From Erigeron canadensis (Eukaryota > Streptophyta > Magnoliopsida > Asterales > Asteraceae), in NCBI RefSeq assembly GCF_010389155.1, contig NC_057762.1, forward strand, positions 36,392,055-36,456,054: a DNA stretch of 64,000 nt, written 5' to 3'. The stretch's first letter is position 1; the number at the start of each line of letters is the position of its first letter. Below the pieces are notes generated by a model that saw only the letters and a list, made by a program, of their open reading frames with translations, ran no database searches and was not told the origin of the DNA. This document shows positions 23,999 to 35,797 of this stretch, piece after piece. Position numbers and translations under genes: made by a program.

Positions 23999-24961
23999 AA
24001 ACTTTCTTTTGTCTGATGTGAACATTGAGTTCACAAACTTTTAGCCTTCATCCTTCTTTCACAATCGGATGATTCTTTCTCTTTCTTTCGATTGTCGAAT
24101 GTGATATGCCGACTACACCTTCTTTTTCTTCTTACATGCTACAGCCAAAAGGCGTCACCCCGATTCTCAAAACCCCTTCCTTTCTAAGCCAAAAGAAAAC
24201 TAATGTTATTGCCTACTATTATATAAGAAAAAACTAAACATAAAAAATCAAGATTATTCATTTTATTCCTTTTTTCCCCTTTTTATCAAGATTATTCCAA
24301 CTATCAAGAGCGTGGATAGTAACTCATCAGAGCTACTGTGTGGTACCTACGTGTTTCTAGAAATCTGTATGTTGCTATTAGCAACCCTGGAAACCACTTA
24401 CGTATTTGAAATTCAAATATCTCCTCACTATCAAGATATGGATGGTCATCAATACCCATTTTTTTGCCTTATATCTTGTGCATGGTGAAATACATTCCTC
24501 AAAAATTTCAAAAGATAATGAGGATTCATTTCGTAACTCACTTTCCTTCCGGGTTCAAATTTCTTCATATGATTGATAAGTTTTTTTGAAACCACCGTCC
24601 TCCAATCTGGCTGCCAATAAAAATCCGTTCGGTTTTTCCACATTTCTTCTATAAGGTCTTCATTGTACTCCCGTATCTCTTCATCCTCGCTCAACTCTAA
24701 GTTTTAAAAATACTGGTTTGCTTCACGATAATAATATACGAGGCTGTACTGACCAAATCCTTGGTTGAAAGCGTATATCATCAAAATCCGTCTCACTACA
24801 TCGCATTAAATTAAATTACCATGGGACCTCATATTCACCAAGAACACTTATCTAAACTAGAAACAAGGAATATTATATATTTTATTGTATTATATATTTA
24901 TATATAGAGGTTGGTTATCGTGAAACAAGTATTAAAGTCAAACAAATACGACAAGATTTTG
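23999..24961 (-). repeat. Duplicated segment, copy 2 (inside Helitron)
   Basis: Homologous along its whole length to 22700-23649 and in the same orientation. It is bounded on both sides by Helitron-like sequence. Small indels and substitutions separate the copies, so the duplication is not very recent. Confidence 0.8.
24304..24806 (-). pseudogene. KEN-domain gene fragment, copy 2
   Basis: Runs from ATG at 24806 to TGA at 24304. It encodes the same domain as copy 1, including LLKFLRNVFHH, and keeps the C-terminal KWFPGLLIATYRFL that copy 1 has lost to a stop. Its own lesions differ: a 2-bp deletion near 24733 and a 1-bp insertion in the A/T run near 24462-24468, each shifting the frame. Because the two copies are broken at different places, together they show what the ancestral frame was. 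It lies within the Helitron at 23813-25226 and has no kinase part, so it is a captured, non-functional piece unless transcribed as a non-coding RNA. Confidence 0.6.
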
Positions 24962-25226
24962 TGGCGGTTGCTGTTGGGAACAATGTGAATGTAATTACTA
25001 ATTAGCATAGTGGTTAGTGAAATTATTTTAAGAGTTGGAGGGCTGACGGTGTAATTTATTTCATTAAGAATATTTTAGGTATATTAGTTGAGATAATTAA
25101 ATTAGTAAAGAAAGAAATAAGATGATTTAGAAGAAGAGTACTACAGGGTATTATTATCATATTGTATAAAGTAATTCAATATTTCCATTAATAAAGGGGG
25201 TTATTCTTTTTATATGTAGGTATTGA

Positions 25227-25927
25227 TATTAAAAAAATATAAACATACTAAAAAGTATAAATTTCCATTTTAATTTTTATTTGTATAGTTTTTGCATTAA
25301 TTGTTAAGTATTAACATATTACATAGTACTTCATATTTGTTTGGTATGACACTCAATTGTTATCGTGTACATATAAGTACCGTAATATTACCAAATGTAC
25401 TAAAAAAACTAAACCTAATCGGCTAATTCCATCGAAAACAAGATATAAGAGATGTAAAATTTAAACACACATATTTTTACCTATGGATAGCAATAGACAC
25501 CCAATGCGATGGATGTTCACCTCACTCGATCTACCTTTAATGAATATATATACCCTAAATGTGATGGATATTTACATCACTTGATCTATCTTTGACGGTC
25601 AAAGTTTTTGACAAATTAAAACTGAACATTTAATATGATACAAATAGGGTAATATAAAATTAGATTAAATTAATGAAAATATACTTAACACGAAATGTAT
25701 ATTATATAGTTTATAAACTAAATAAAAAAAAGATTTAAAATGAAAGTAACTTTTAATGTTATTTTATTTAAGTTTTGGGTTTCAATACCATTGAAAACAT
25801 ATGGAAAGAGAATTTTACCTTATCAAAGGTAGAGACAGATTATCCAACCCATTTGGCTTTTTCAACCACACGTAAAAAAGAATATTCTTAAGTTATGTTT
25901 TCATTTTTAAATCCATCAATTTTGTTT
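25227..25927. other. Region upstream of the isomerase gene
   Basis: AT-rich. A diverged tandem repeat lies at about 25495-25600 (two units with GATGGAT...CACTYGATCTA). No gene is seen; the promoter of the phosphomannose isomerase gene presumably lies toward the right end. Confidence 0.5.
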
Positions 25928-25937
25928 TATATATAAA
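25928..25937 (+). promoter_or_regulatory. Candidate TATA box of the isomerase gene
   Basis: TATATATAAA about 140 bp before the ATG at 26079. Position and sequence suit a plant TATA box, but the start site is not known and the region is AT-rich. Confidence 0.4.
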
Positions 25938-26078
25938 AAAGCTGTAAAAACGTGTTTCCAAACCGTCCTCCTGAGATTCATTCATTCAGAAACGAACGTT
26001 ACCGACACCGACGGATAGGACAGTCCGACAGTGTGTGTATCTATCTATATCTATAATAATAATATATAATACAATATA

Positions 26079-29000
26079 ATGGTGATGGAGATGAACGACC
26101 CCATGGATCTGGTGAGGCTAAAATGTTCGGTCCAAACCTACGATTGGGGACGAATCGGTCACGATTCACTTGTTGCTCGTTTATTCACAAACAACAATTG
26201 TGATAATGTTGAATTTGATGAAAACCAGCATTATGCTGAGCTTTGGATGGGCACTCATGATTCCGGTCCCTCTTTCGTAGTCGACGAAAAGGACAATGTG
26301 ACTTTGAAGTCGTGGATTTTGAATCATCCCCAAGTTTTAGGTGATGGTGTTGTTGTTGATAAGTGGGGAATTGACCTCCCTTACATGTTTAAGGTATATA
26401 TCAATCTATGTACATATTTTATATTTGTAGTTGTTATGTAATCTGAGCGATGCAAAGCTGAATCTTTGTGGATCGTGAGGCGACATTTGTCACTTACATT
26501 GTTTTGATTAGATCTAGTTAACTTAGAAGCGAACATAGATATAGAAATATTGGTTGTGTTATTGATGTTTTTTTTGTTTTATTACTATTGATAGATTGGT
26601 TGATATTTATAAGTGGTTGTGAATTAGGTTCTTTCGGTTGGACGGGCATTGTCAATGCAGGCGCATCCTGATAAGGCATTGGCGGGGTTTCTTCATACAT
26701 TGAAGCCAAATGTGTATAAAGATGCAAATCACAAGCCTGAAATGGTTTTGGCTGTAACGGAATTTGAGGCCTTATGTGGGTTTATTAGCCCCGAGGTAAA
26801 TATAGTGCTCTACTTTTGCTATGTCGTGTTGTTCATGTTCAATTCTAGTTGTTAAGTTGAGTGCTTGATTAGTGTAATTGGTAACTTGCTCGTTGTTTAA
26901 CTTATTATTATCTGATCCCTCCTAACATGATCAAACAATTTATATGTATCCTGTGTCTTACATTCTGTTTAGTCGGATTATATGACTCTTTGTTATATTC
27001 ATCTTTGTTTTAATACTAGCGTTGTTATGTCCTGCTACTATTCTATTAGTACAAGTATCTATGGATACGATTAATATGGTACTCCCTGCTCAATAGAGAT
27101 GACAAAAATTGTGTCCGTATCTTGATCGAGTAGTAACATCACATTTTTGCTGCATTCTTGTTTTTTGCTTAAGTAAATCAATTACCCTTATGCCAATTCT
27201 TCTGTGCCCAACTACATCCAGTTTCCTAATAATCTATATTGTTTTGGCTTTCTGCAACGCTGTATATCTTTTTTGTTTAGAACTGCCAATATTTATCCAA
27301 AAGTTCTAATGGGTTAAATTGGGCACTTTCTGAGTTTTTTTTTTGGACTTATTTGCATCCATTAACTGGTCAAATGTGCGGAAACAATAACCTTAAGCTT
27401 TAACCGGCTGAATGGGTCAATGCGTTGGTGCTATGGATGGTTAAGAGATTCGTGCAAGTATTATATCATCACCAACACCCACTTCTACCATGACAGCCTA
27501 TCTCTCAACATCACCGTCATTTAATAAGCACCTAGACCATTATCACGAACCTCTAACTTTCAGCAGAGAGGTATCACGGAAGGCGTGGACTCCTCGGCTA
27601 ACATTCTGACCCCGCTAATCTAACAGGTCGGGGGAGCGTGTTAGTTTGTGACTTTGCGGTGCTTTAGCATCTGCAGGAAGCTTTCTGACAAATGACTAAC
27701 TTGACATGTCTCTAGAAATTGTTTGTTTCACCCATTACCCAACCCACCCGTTTTGCCACCTCTTATTTTGTTTCTTTCCAGTCATTAGCTTTGTTGGAAA
27801 AGGTGTGTACCTTTGAAAGAACACACCCTTTACGCTTTCCCTATATATTGTAAATGAGTTGAGGAAATTGAAAGTTTAATCTCTGAATAGTCAGCAGTGA
27901 GCTTTCACTCATAAAAGCAGTTCATTTGAAACAAACACACACCGAAAACAACACCTCCGGAGGTCAGTTCATGTGCAATGTATCACAGAACCATTATAAA
28001 CGATTTTTTTGCATGTCCTTTTACATAACGTAACTTCTATCAAAATTTAAAAAATGGACGAGGCTTTCTAGATATGATTACTCTTTAGCATGTAATAGCT
28101 AACTCTAATTGATGCACATATAGAAGAACACAAATTTCTCTAGGCCTTTTCACATTTTTTATTATAAAAATTTGTATCGGATCAATGAGAGGGGCACATA
28201 CTTTTTAATTTAAGTTTGAACTTTTGACAATTTCACCCATTAATTAGTCAACGGGTGCCTAAAACCTATTGATGCAGGCCCAAGTATAGATGAGCAGGCA
28301 ATGTGGTATTTGGAAGCCCAAGACAAGGCTTCAAAGGGTGCCTCACTAAAATGGGCATAGCTTGAGCTACACGGCTCCGTTTTGGGCGTATGACTAGTCA
28401 AAACGACCGCAGAAACGAGACGCATCAAGCTGCAAACTTTCAGTCGACCTTCGAACTCTGAAACGGCCTTTTTCTATGACTTTTGGACATTTTTATGTTA
28501 TTTTTCGGGTTTTTTGGACTTTGTTTTGGTTATATCTTTCGGCCCACTTGTGTTTTAGGGCCCATTCGAAATTCTCTTATCTATTTATACGTACTAGAAC
28601 CCTGGGAAATGATCAGTTTTATGAAATACAAAAAAATCATTTTTCCCCTATTCACAGTGTGTGTGTTAGTGAGTGAATCCCTGATTATCGGTATTCAATC
28701 TGAATCAACGATAATTTGAAGAATTGTTCCTGGTATTCCTTGAATCAACAGGTTCGATGATTTATCTCGTATTCCATCTGCGTCACCTATGAAGGTGGAG
28801 TTTTTGACAATCTGACCCTTTAGTTGTCATTTTGATACCTTTACTTTTGCTTGTTGAGTTGACTGGTGAATTTTGTATAAAAGCACCACCCTCTTTGACC
28901 TCCGTATTATATCTTTCTGTATGTATGAAAATTCAAGTAAATCATGAATATTTAATACCGTTATAAGAAGTTTGTAATTCATTTGACAGAAAAAATTAAT

Positions 29001-31608
29001 CCTATCCATTTGTAGGAGCTTGAAGCTGTGCTTGAAAATGTTCCCGAGATCAAGGAAGTGGTTGATGGTTCATATGCAGACCAAGATTTACCTGTCAACA
29101 AGCAAGACAAGGAAGCGAAAGATATGCAATTTCTTCAATCAATATTCATTAAACTCATGTCAGCTGAAAGTAAAGTGGTTTCTGCAGCAGTGTCCAAACT
29201 GATCAATCGGATAAATTTGGAAAAGAAGGTATGCGAATCACCTTGCTTTCTGTTACTAGTGTGATGCTTTAATTGTTTTTTGTTTTTTTTCTTATTGTGT
29301 ATTATCTAACTCCTATCGCGCGGAAGATATTACTTTGGTCATCTAACCAGCCTTTTGCAATTACTACTTGAATGATTAATGATAGTTTCAAGAGCTCATA
29401 TATAGAAGTTAAATTCAAACAAATTCATGTTATAGCAGGACTAGATGCCAGATCTCATATATGGACCTGGACCTGTATTACCATATGTTTCTTGCATTCT
29501 TGTTTTCCCTCTTCAGTTGTTCCTTAGTACAGTAAATTACATTAGAAGTTAGATATAAACTCCACATTAAATTCAAATTTTACCAAATATATATAGAAAT
29601 AAAGATTTATGGTCTATGATAGTGAACGACTTGATGTGGTCCCTAAATTCGTTTTCTTTCTTTCCTTCCGGCCATTCTAGCCTGCTCTCTTCCTTTCTTT
29701 GCTTTGTTTCAGTCCATTATGACCTGTTGGGGAAAAAAAAGGCAGTAGGCCCAAGTCAACCACACAGTTGTATCAGAAGTCCATACCGACCCAGTTTTAA
29801 GTGTCCATTTTGCAAGCTCTATATATATGTAGGGATCAAGTTTATCAGCTTAATAGGATTGACACCCAGATGTCAACAACTCACATTCATTTTATGAAAG
29901 AGTCTAGGCGGTTAGACTACAAAAGCAAATATCCGGGGAGCACATACAGGGTTCACTGGTTTCAATTTTGGTGGCAATCCACTCGTCAATTCTTGTTACA
30001 TGTTATGAACAGGTCAAAATGGTAAATTAGAAAAATAGCCTGAAAGAGAATGGGCCGAGTAGGTTTACCTAGCTGAAGTCGGGTATCTGCCCAAAGTGTT
30101 TTTTAAATGCATAAAGTCTCTTAATCTTTTTTATTTAAGATATTAGATTATCTAAAGTATTAAAAAATCTATGATTGTATCTGACAAACCAATCATATTT
30201 TTGCTACCCAACGCACCAATTTGTTTACCTCTGTTGAATACGGATATAGAGATGCTTGTTGGTGGAGTTACAAGCATCAGTTTACATGAATGTCATACAT
30301 AATCATACGATAGTCTTGGAATATGGTACATAAAAAGGACTCAAGTATGGGTTCTTTTCTGTGATTGAGATAAAGAGATGATGATGATGATGTTAGCAGA
30401 GTAAGAATTGGGAGAAATGAATTAAGGATAAGCTATGAGACTTTGTAAGGAGAAGTAGTATTACAACTACATTTGATCTAATGCAACATTATTTTTTTTG
30501 AACGACATTCTATTCTACTTCTACTTCTATATTACACGTATGTGTGGAAACCAGGACTCTCGAAAAACCCCTATTAATCCACCCTCACAAATGTGAGAAG
30601 TGGGACTCGAACCCAGGTGGATCTAATGCAACATTATTAATTTTATTACATTATACGTACTAGTTTTAGTGTTTGATCTACGTAGCCTTACAAGTTTGAT
30701 TTCATTATACTAGCTGTTTGCAAAGTAGGCTGTAACATGCATATAGTACTCATAGAGTTGTTGCTTATTATTTGGATGGGTTTTTAGATGAGGCAGCTAA
30801 CTAGCAAGGAAGAACTGGCATTGAAGCTTGAAAATGAGCACCCACATGATATCGGGGTCATTGCATCCTTTCTCTTTAATCACGTGAGGTTGAATCCGGG
30901 TGAAGCTTTGTATATAGCACCAAATGAACCTCATGCATATTTGGGTGGCGACTGTGTTGAGTGCATGGCAACTTCAGATAATGTTGTGCGCGCTGGTCTT
31001 ACTCCAAAACACAGGGACGTAAAAATCCTCTGCTCAATGCTCACATACAAGCAGGCAAGTTTACAATCTGCCCTCGCATTAAGTCTATATTCTTGTTTAA
31101 ATCTTCAATCAAATCCACTCCTTTTTCCTAAACTTCTACATGATGTTTTCATTTGTCGCAGGGGTCCCCAGAAATCTTGAAAGGGGTCCCATTAGATGCG
31201 TATACCACCAGATACAACCCTCCTTTTGAGGAATTTGAAGTTGAGCGCTGCATGCTTGACCAAGGTGCATCAGTCGTTTTCCCAGCAGTACCCGCTCCTT
31301 CCATTTTCTTAGTCCTTTCGGGACAAGGATCCATGTGCATATCATCATCTTCACCATTGTCAACATCATCATCACCGTTGTTATCACCATCATCGTCTTC
31401 ATCTTCATCATCATCATCATCTTCATCATCATCACCATCTTCATTATCGCCATTGTCATTACCATCATCTTTATCGGAAGATATAGTGCGTGGAGGGGAT
31501 GTTTTATTTGCTCCTGCAAATACAGAGATTCATGTGAGTACAGAATCCGAGTTGCATTTGTATAGAGCTGGAGTTAACCACTTAATGTTTCCAAAAGTGT
31601 CGACATAA
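26079..31608 (+). CDS. PMI: Mannose-6-phosphate isomerase, type I (5 exons)
   Basis: Interconverts fructose-6-phosphate and mannose-6-phosphate with a bound zinc, in the cytosol, feeding GDP-mannose, ascorbate and glycan synthesis. Exons: 26079-26393, 26628-26795, 29016-29228, 30788-31054 and 31162-31608; 469 aa. Both family signatures are present: YKDANHKPE (aa 135-143) and [20 protein letters not shown] onward (from aa 281). Expected metal ligands are Gln116, His118, Glu143 and His281; the expected catalytic Arg is Arg300. All junctions are phase 0. Introns 1-3 are GT-AG, while intron 4 (31055-31161) is GC-AG. Intron 2 holds a solo LTR and intron 3 a SINE. Exon 5 carries a 45-residue Ser-rich insert (aa 382-426) and explains why the protein is longer than the roughly 440 aa usual in plants. 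The first ATG is used; in-frame ATGs follow at codons 3, 5 and 9. The gene looks functional. Confidence 0.93.
26796..28264 (+). other. Isomerase intron 2, left part
   Basis: Non-coding intron sequence to the left of the solo LTR. The GC-rich stretch near 27560-27660 differs in composition from its surroundings and may be further TE debris, but no terminus was found. Confidence 0.6.
28270..28785. mobile_element. Solo LTR in isomerase intron 2
   Basis: 516 bp starting TGATGCAGG and ending CTGCGTCA, that is, the 5'-TG...CA-3' ends of an LTR with short inverted termini. It is flanked by the 5-bp direct repeat CCTAT (28265-28269 and 28786-28790). There is no internal gag/pol and no second LTR. 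It probably arose by LTR-LTR recombination. It lies between exons 2 and 3, so it is carried in the pre-mRNA. Confidence 0.8.
30494..30619 (-). mobile_element. 5'-truncated SINE in isomerase intron 3
   Basis: 126 bp flanked by a 19-bp perfect direct repeat (30475-30493 and 30620-30638, starting GATCTAATGCAAC). On the minus strand it begins CACCTGGGTTCGAGTCCCA, containing a good tRNA B-box, and ends in a poly(A)-like tail next to 30494. There is no A-box, so the copy is 5'-truncated. The long duplication and tail indicate LINE-type reverse transcription. Confidence 0.8.
31342..31476 (+). repeat. In-frame TCA/TCT microsatellite coding poly-Ser
   Basis: The repeat lies in exon 5 of the isomerase gene and encodes 45 residues, 31 of them Ser, with one run of 15 Ser (31390-31434). 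The remainder is mostly Pro and Leu, from single-base variants of the same triplet. It stays in frame and sits in a loop of the C-terminal barrel region, before the conserved GGDVLFAPA segment. Confidence 0.9.
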
Positions 31609-34262
31609 CATTGAGGAGTTGGTAAGTAACAGTGTTTTCGTGTGTACATGTGTATCATTATGTGTCGTAATCTTCATAGCAGTAACTTAAAATAACACCT
31701 ACCTACATAGTTGTCAAAAGTGATATAAACAATGTCAAATCCATAAGAGAAACATACGTTTGTCATAATTTATTTTTTATATGTATGTCTTTGTAATTTG
31801 ATTTATTTAGATGATTATATAAATTCATTTTGCTTGTCTGTGCATTTCTAATTCGTGGCCATTGATGTGGAACTTATTGTTTTTTGAGGCAAGGGTTATT
31901 CAGATGTATAATGTATGTAGTGTTATTCTTCTCAATATAGTATTATGAATAAATAAACCTCGATATCGATATTTGCATCAGGAAGGATTGTCCTATATCA
32001 TGCCCAAAGTTTAGGAAAAACATTTAAAAGATAACAAACAAAATATATAATGGAATCCAGACGAATGAAGTTGATTAAACATAGCTTTTAAGGCTAAAGG
32101 CGATTGTCAAGGCCCTGTAAAATTTAGTATGTGTTGGTTGAAAATTAATTTATAGAAGATGGTTATTTTAGTAAATAACATCTTATTGCATGTTAATCAT
32201 AATAATAAGACTATGTTTAACAATTTTTTAAGAAATCATGAGCTTCGACCCCTTCGAGTATAGATTTGAAATGGGAGGGAGGACTGGTCGTGCTTCCACT
32301 TCATGTAGATACATACCTTTTGTTCTGTTTATATGTTTTCCTGTATTCATTTTTATGCTTGTATATTTGGTTGTGATCAATGAAATTCGTCATTCCAAAA
32401 CCAAAAAACCCACCTTAATTCCCTAGTGTCGTCTATCAAATGAAATTTGCAAGTAATTTCTAAAAATCAATATGAAACAAATAAATGCATATGCATGACA
32501 TGGGTAAGGCTTACCGCCTCTCTTTAAACTTACATGTGTGGGCCAACATTAAAGCACAAGTCTGTGGACAACTTTTAGATATTTTGGTATGTTAGTTGCT
32601 TTTCATTTTCTAAAAAGAGAAATATTATAATCAAAAATAAATTATGGGTTTTTTTAAACTAAGTTTTAAGAGCTTAGTTAGAGTGCAATATATAATTGAA
32701 TACTTATTATCATAAAATTCAGGGTAAGCTTTTAATATGTAAAGGTATAAGCATTTTATACACGTTAAATAAAATTTCAAATGCTTCATTTAACATTTTC
32801 CATAAAGTTTTACAAATAAAGTTTATATAAAAAGTTAGCATTAATAAAATTGTTTTTGTTTTCTCTTTCTTCATTACATGTGAATGAATAACCGGACCAT
32901 TAGTGCCAAGCTGACCCATCGTGGATTGGGTTGGATCTCAATTGCTTGACGTGGGTATGCTCCAAATGGTCCGGCATGGCCGGACGCATCACGCATGGCT
33001 ATCATTCTCCATATTTTATACTTTTATTGGATAACGTCAATTTGTAAACTTTGTTTGTAAGTGTATCGCAAAACTACTAAATAGTGATTTAGTTTAAGCT
33101 AAAACTAATTGTAGAAAAAGGATTTATCACGAATATATGGACTACAAAATACATCAGTCTAATACTTTTGGCTGTTTTACATAAGCCATGTCAATTTTTC
33201 CCTTTTTCTAATGTTGGTTGTTTTTTAATTTAAATAGTCTTAAAAATGATAATACCAACAGCAAGTAGGTTATGATTAATTTTTCAAGCAATAAATAGTG
33301 AAAGCTAAGTTTACTAGTACTAGTGTTTAATCAACTTAACTATTTTTGTTTAACCAATTCTATCTATAATGATCAATATGATATCAGCTTCAATTTGGCA
33401 TTTCATCCGTGTGATCTTTCCGTGGAAGTGGAGTAGGAGTTCGGCTAAATGTCGACAACTGCTAATGCTAAAGTCATAGAGAGAATGGATGATATCTTAT
33501 ATTTGTCATTTTGGCACTTTGTTATCTTTTCCGTCTATCGTATATACATCTTTAAAACGCATACAGAGTATTATTTATCAGTTCAGGTTGTTTAGTAATA
33601 CGCTAAAAACATCGGGGTTGCCAAATGATCGAGTTGTTTTTGTTTGACATTTTACTTTATATATTCACTTCTATATTTTAGCTAAAGTTGCATTGAAATA
33701 CGAGTATGTTTTTTTAAGAAAAGCCCATTAATCAAAAGTGATGTAACATTTTGCTAAAGAAAATAGGTAAGGTAGAAAATCAACTTGGCTTATCCATTAT
33801 CATATCCTTTTGATTTGGTGTCCACATACACACCCATCAAAGGTCCCCTTTTGAAGTAAATGTTTTAGATTTTTTTAATTCACACACTTCATTTATTTGT
33901 TTAAAAATTTAAATTTTAATATATTCATACTTAAATTTACTTCATGAAATTGTTTTCCCAACATTATTTTTGAAAGTATGAGTAATTATCTTCGAATGTA
34001 GTATCATGCAATCTTCAAAACGCAAGTACTCGTAGCATTTTAACAAATGAAAACAGTCAAGAATGGAACAAAACATAGAAATTTTAAGACAAATAATTAT
34101 TTTATATATGATTATCTTTTATCCACCTCATAGAATCCGGAAATAAACAACAGAATGAACATAAATTCACGAAATTGACAAATCCAAATTTGAAAACAAA
34201 TTGAAGAAAGAACCCTAACAAACCCGACCCATTATATAGGGGGTTAAATCAAAGTTGTGGAT
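31609..34262. other. Intergenic, between convergent genes
   Basis: No gene is seen. A 10-bp perfect inverted repeat, CCGGACCATT (32892-32901) and AATGGTCCGG (32965-32974), may mark an old DNA-transposon fragment. The stretch would hold the 3' UTRs of the isomerase (+) and RBCS (-) genes. Confidence 0.55.
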
Positions 34263-34267
34263 AGGAT

Positions 34268-34287
34268 CGGATTTTCTTTAAAATCCG
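34268..34287 (-). other. Hairpin in RBCS 3' UTR
   Basis: CGGATTTT, loop CTTT, AAAATCCG: a perfect 8-bp stem starting about 10 bp after the RBCS stop codon. It may shape the 3' UTR; no function is known to me. Confidence 0.5.
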
Positions 34288-34297
34288 AATTAGTTGC

Positions 34298-35579
34298 TTA
34301 GTAGCCTGGTGGCTTGGAAGCAATGAAACTGATACATTGGACTTGACGAACGTTGTCGAATCCGATGATACGGATGAAGGCATTGGGGTACTCCTTCTTG
34401 CACTCGCCGAGCTCCTGAATGACCTGAGCTGAGTCAGTGCACCCGAACATAGGCAACTTCCACATTGTCCAGTATCGTCCGTCATAGTATCCGGGGCTTG
34501 CGTTGTGCTCACGGTAAACGAATCCGTGCTATATATAATCACAAGGACAACCCAAAACGTATAAGAAATCAAATCAATAGTAATGTACTACTCGTACAAT
34601 TTATCAAGTTACTTTTTTTAAATGCATATTTATCGAGTTACTACTAGCTAGACTATGTGTTATGTTTAATGAGTGACATACGTTTTAAACTACAAGTCTA
34701 TCATACAATAATAACAATATCATTTATAACGAATCCATGAAATTATTCCTAGTTGAATTAGTATATTTGTTCCTAAACTAAAGTGCCATATAACAAATCG
34801 ATTTTATGATAGATCTATGAATGTTTTTCCTATTTGTATTAGTAAAATCGTTGCTTAACTAATGTGACTTTAAGACAAGATTTTGATACTAGATGTTAAG
34901 TACTGTCGGTACAAGTAAATTTTAGCAATATTGATACTATATGTCTATATGTGTCCTAAAACTCTAAAAGGATTAATGGATAAAGGTAAATAATTTGAAT
35001 AAGCAATAACTATTTGTGTAATTAACTTGCTAATCATATGCAAAAACATATATTTAGACAATATCATGGAATTATAATTAGGAATGATTATGAAAAGGAT
35101 AAGAGATAAACCTCGACTTCGAATTCCAAACAAGGAACCCATTTGTTGCGGAGCAAGTAGTCGACTTCCTTAGCCAATTGGATATCGGTCAATGGTGGAA
35201 GGTATGAAAGAGTTTCGTATTTCTTCAATCCAAGTGGTGGCCACACCTAAACACCAAAAAAACGAAACTAATCCGCTTAATAAACACATATAAAAAGTCG
35301 ATCTGTTTTATCTATAAAACAGAACGTACCTTTATATATGAAATTGTTCTATCATGATATTATATTTTATATCATGACAGAACATTAATGCATAAAAGGT
35401 AAAATAATATTTACCTTCATGCATTGCACTCTTCCACCGTTGCTAGGAAGGGATGAGAAGTCGTTAGACTTCTTGGTAACGGGGAAGGTGTTGGCCTTAA
35501 GGCCGGTGAATGGAGCCACCATGCTAGCTTGAGCAGGTGCGGTCCGGCTGACGACAGCTGAGGATGAGATGGAGGCCAT
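34298..35579 (-). CDS. RBCS: RuBisCO small subunit precursor (3 exons)
   Basis: Small subunit of the chloroplast CO2-fixing enzyme, made in the cytosol and imported into plastids to assemble with the plastid-encoded large subunit. Exons on the minus strand: 35579-35415, 35246-35112 and 34528-34298; 176 aa; introns of 168 and 583 bp with GT-AG ends. Residues 1-53 are a Ser/Thr-rich, acid-poor transit peptide starting [12 protein letters not shown]. The expected cleavage is after Cys53 (VQC|MKVWPP), leaving a mature chain of 123 aa, the normal size. The mature chain has [40 protein letters not shown] and the [10 protein letters not shown] end typical of the family. No lesion is seen. It is one member of what is normally a small multigene family. 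Confidence 0.97.
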
Positions 35580-35645
35580 TGTAGTTGTGCTTTGAAGGAT
35601 TATAGCCTTTGCAAATCCAATGAGTGAATATAGTTTTCATAGCGC

Positions 35646-35653
35646 TATATATA
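35646..35653 (-). promoter_or_regulatory. RBCS TATA box
   Basis: TATATATA (minus-strand context TTATATATAGC), about 70 bp upstream of the RBCS ATG, which is the normal spacing for a short-leader plant gene. Confidence 0.7.
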
Positions 35654-35797
35654 ATGGTCGTGTTATAAGTAAAATCTCTTTGTGACAACTTGCTATCCAA
35701 TGGACACAAACAAATCAAGATTAACGTCTAGTGATTATGGCCGTTGGATGTTGTGGTTCATGACATTTCATGCATAGTGGCCACATAATTGCAAGGC

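Larger units (their letters stand above)
23813..25226 (-). mobile_element. Helitron containing a captured gene fragment
   Basis: On the minus strand it starts A|TCAATACCTACATATAAAA (25226) and ends with hairpin CCGC-ATTGC-GCGG (23825-23837) and CTAG|T (23813). The 3'-proximal piece (23838-23998) and the 5' piece (24962-25226) look like ordinary Helitron interior. Between them sits a block of about 960 bp homologous to the DNA lying just outside, at 22700-23649. This is the arrangement expected if the Helitron picked up a copy of its neighbour. No Rep/helicase gene is present. Confidence 0.65.

Noticed and set aside
28240..28719. Open frames in isomerase intron 2
   Set aside because: They lie in the solo LTR.
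31136..31519. Met-rich open frames on the minus strand of the isomerase gene
   Set aside because: They are the reverse-strand reading of the TCA microsatellite in exon 5.
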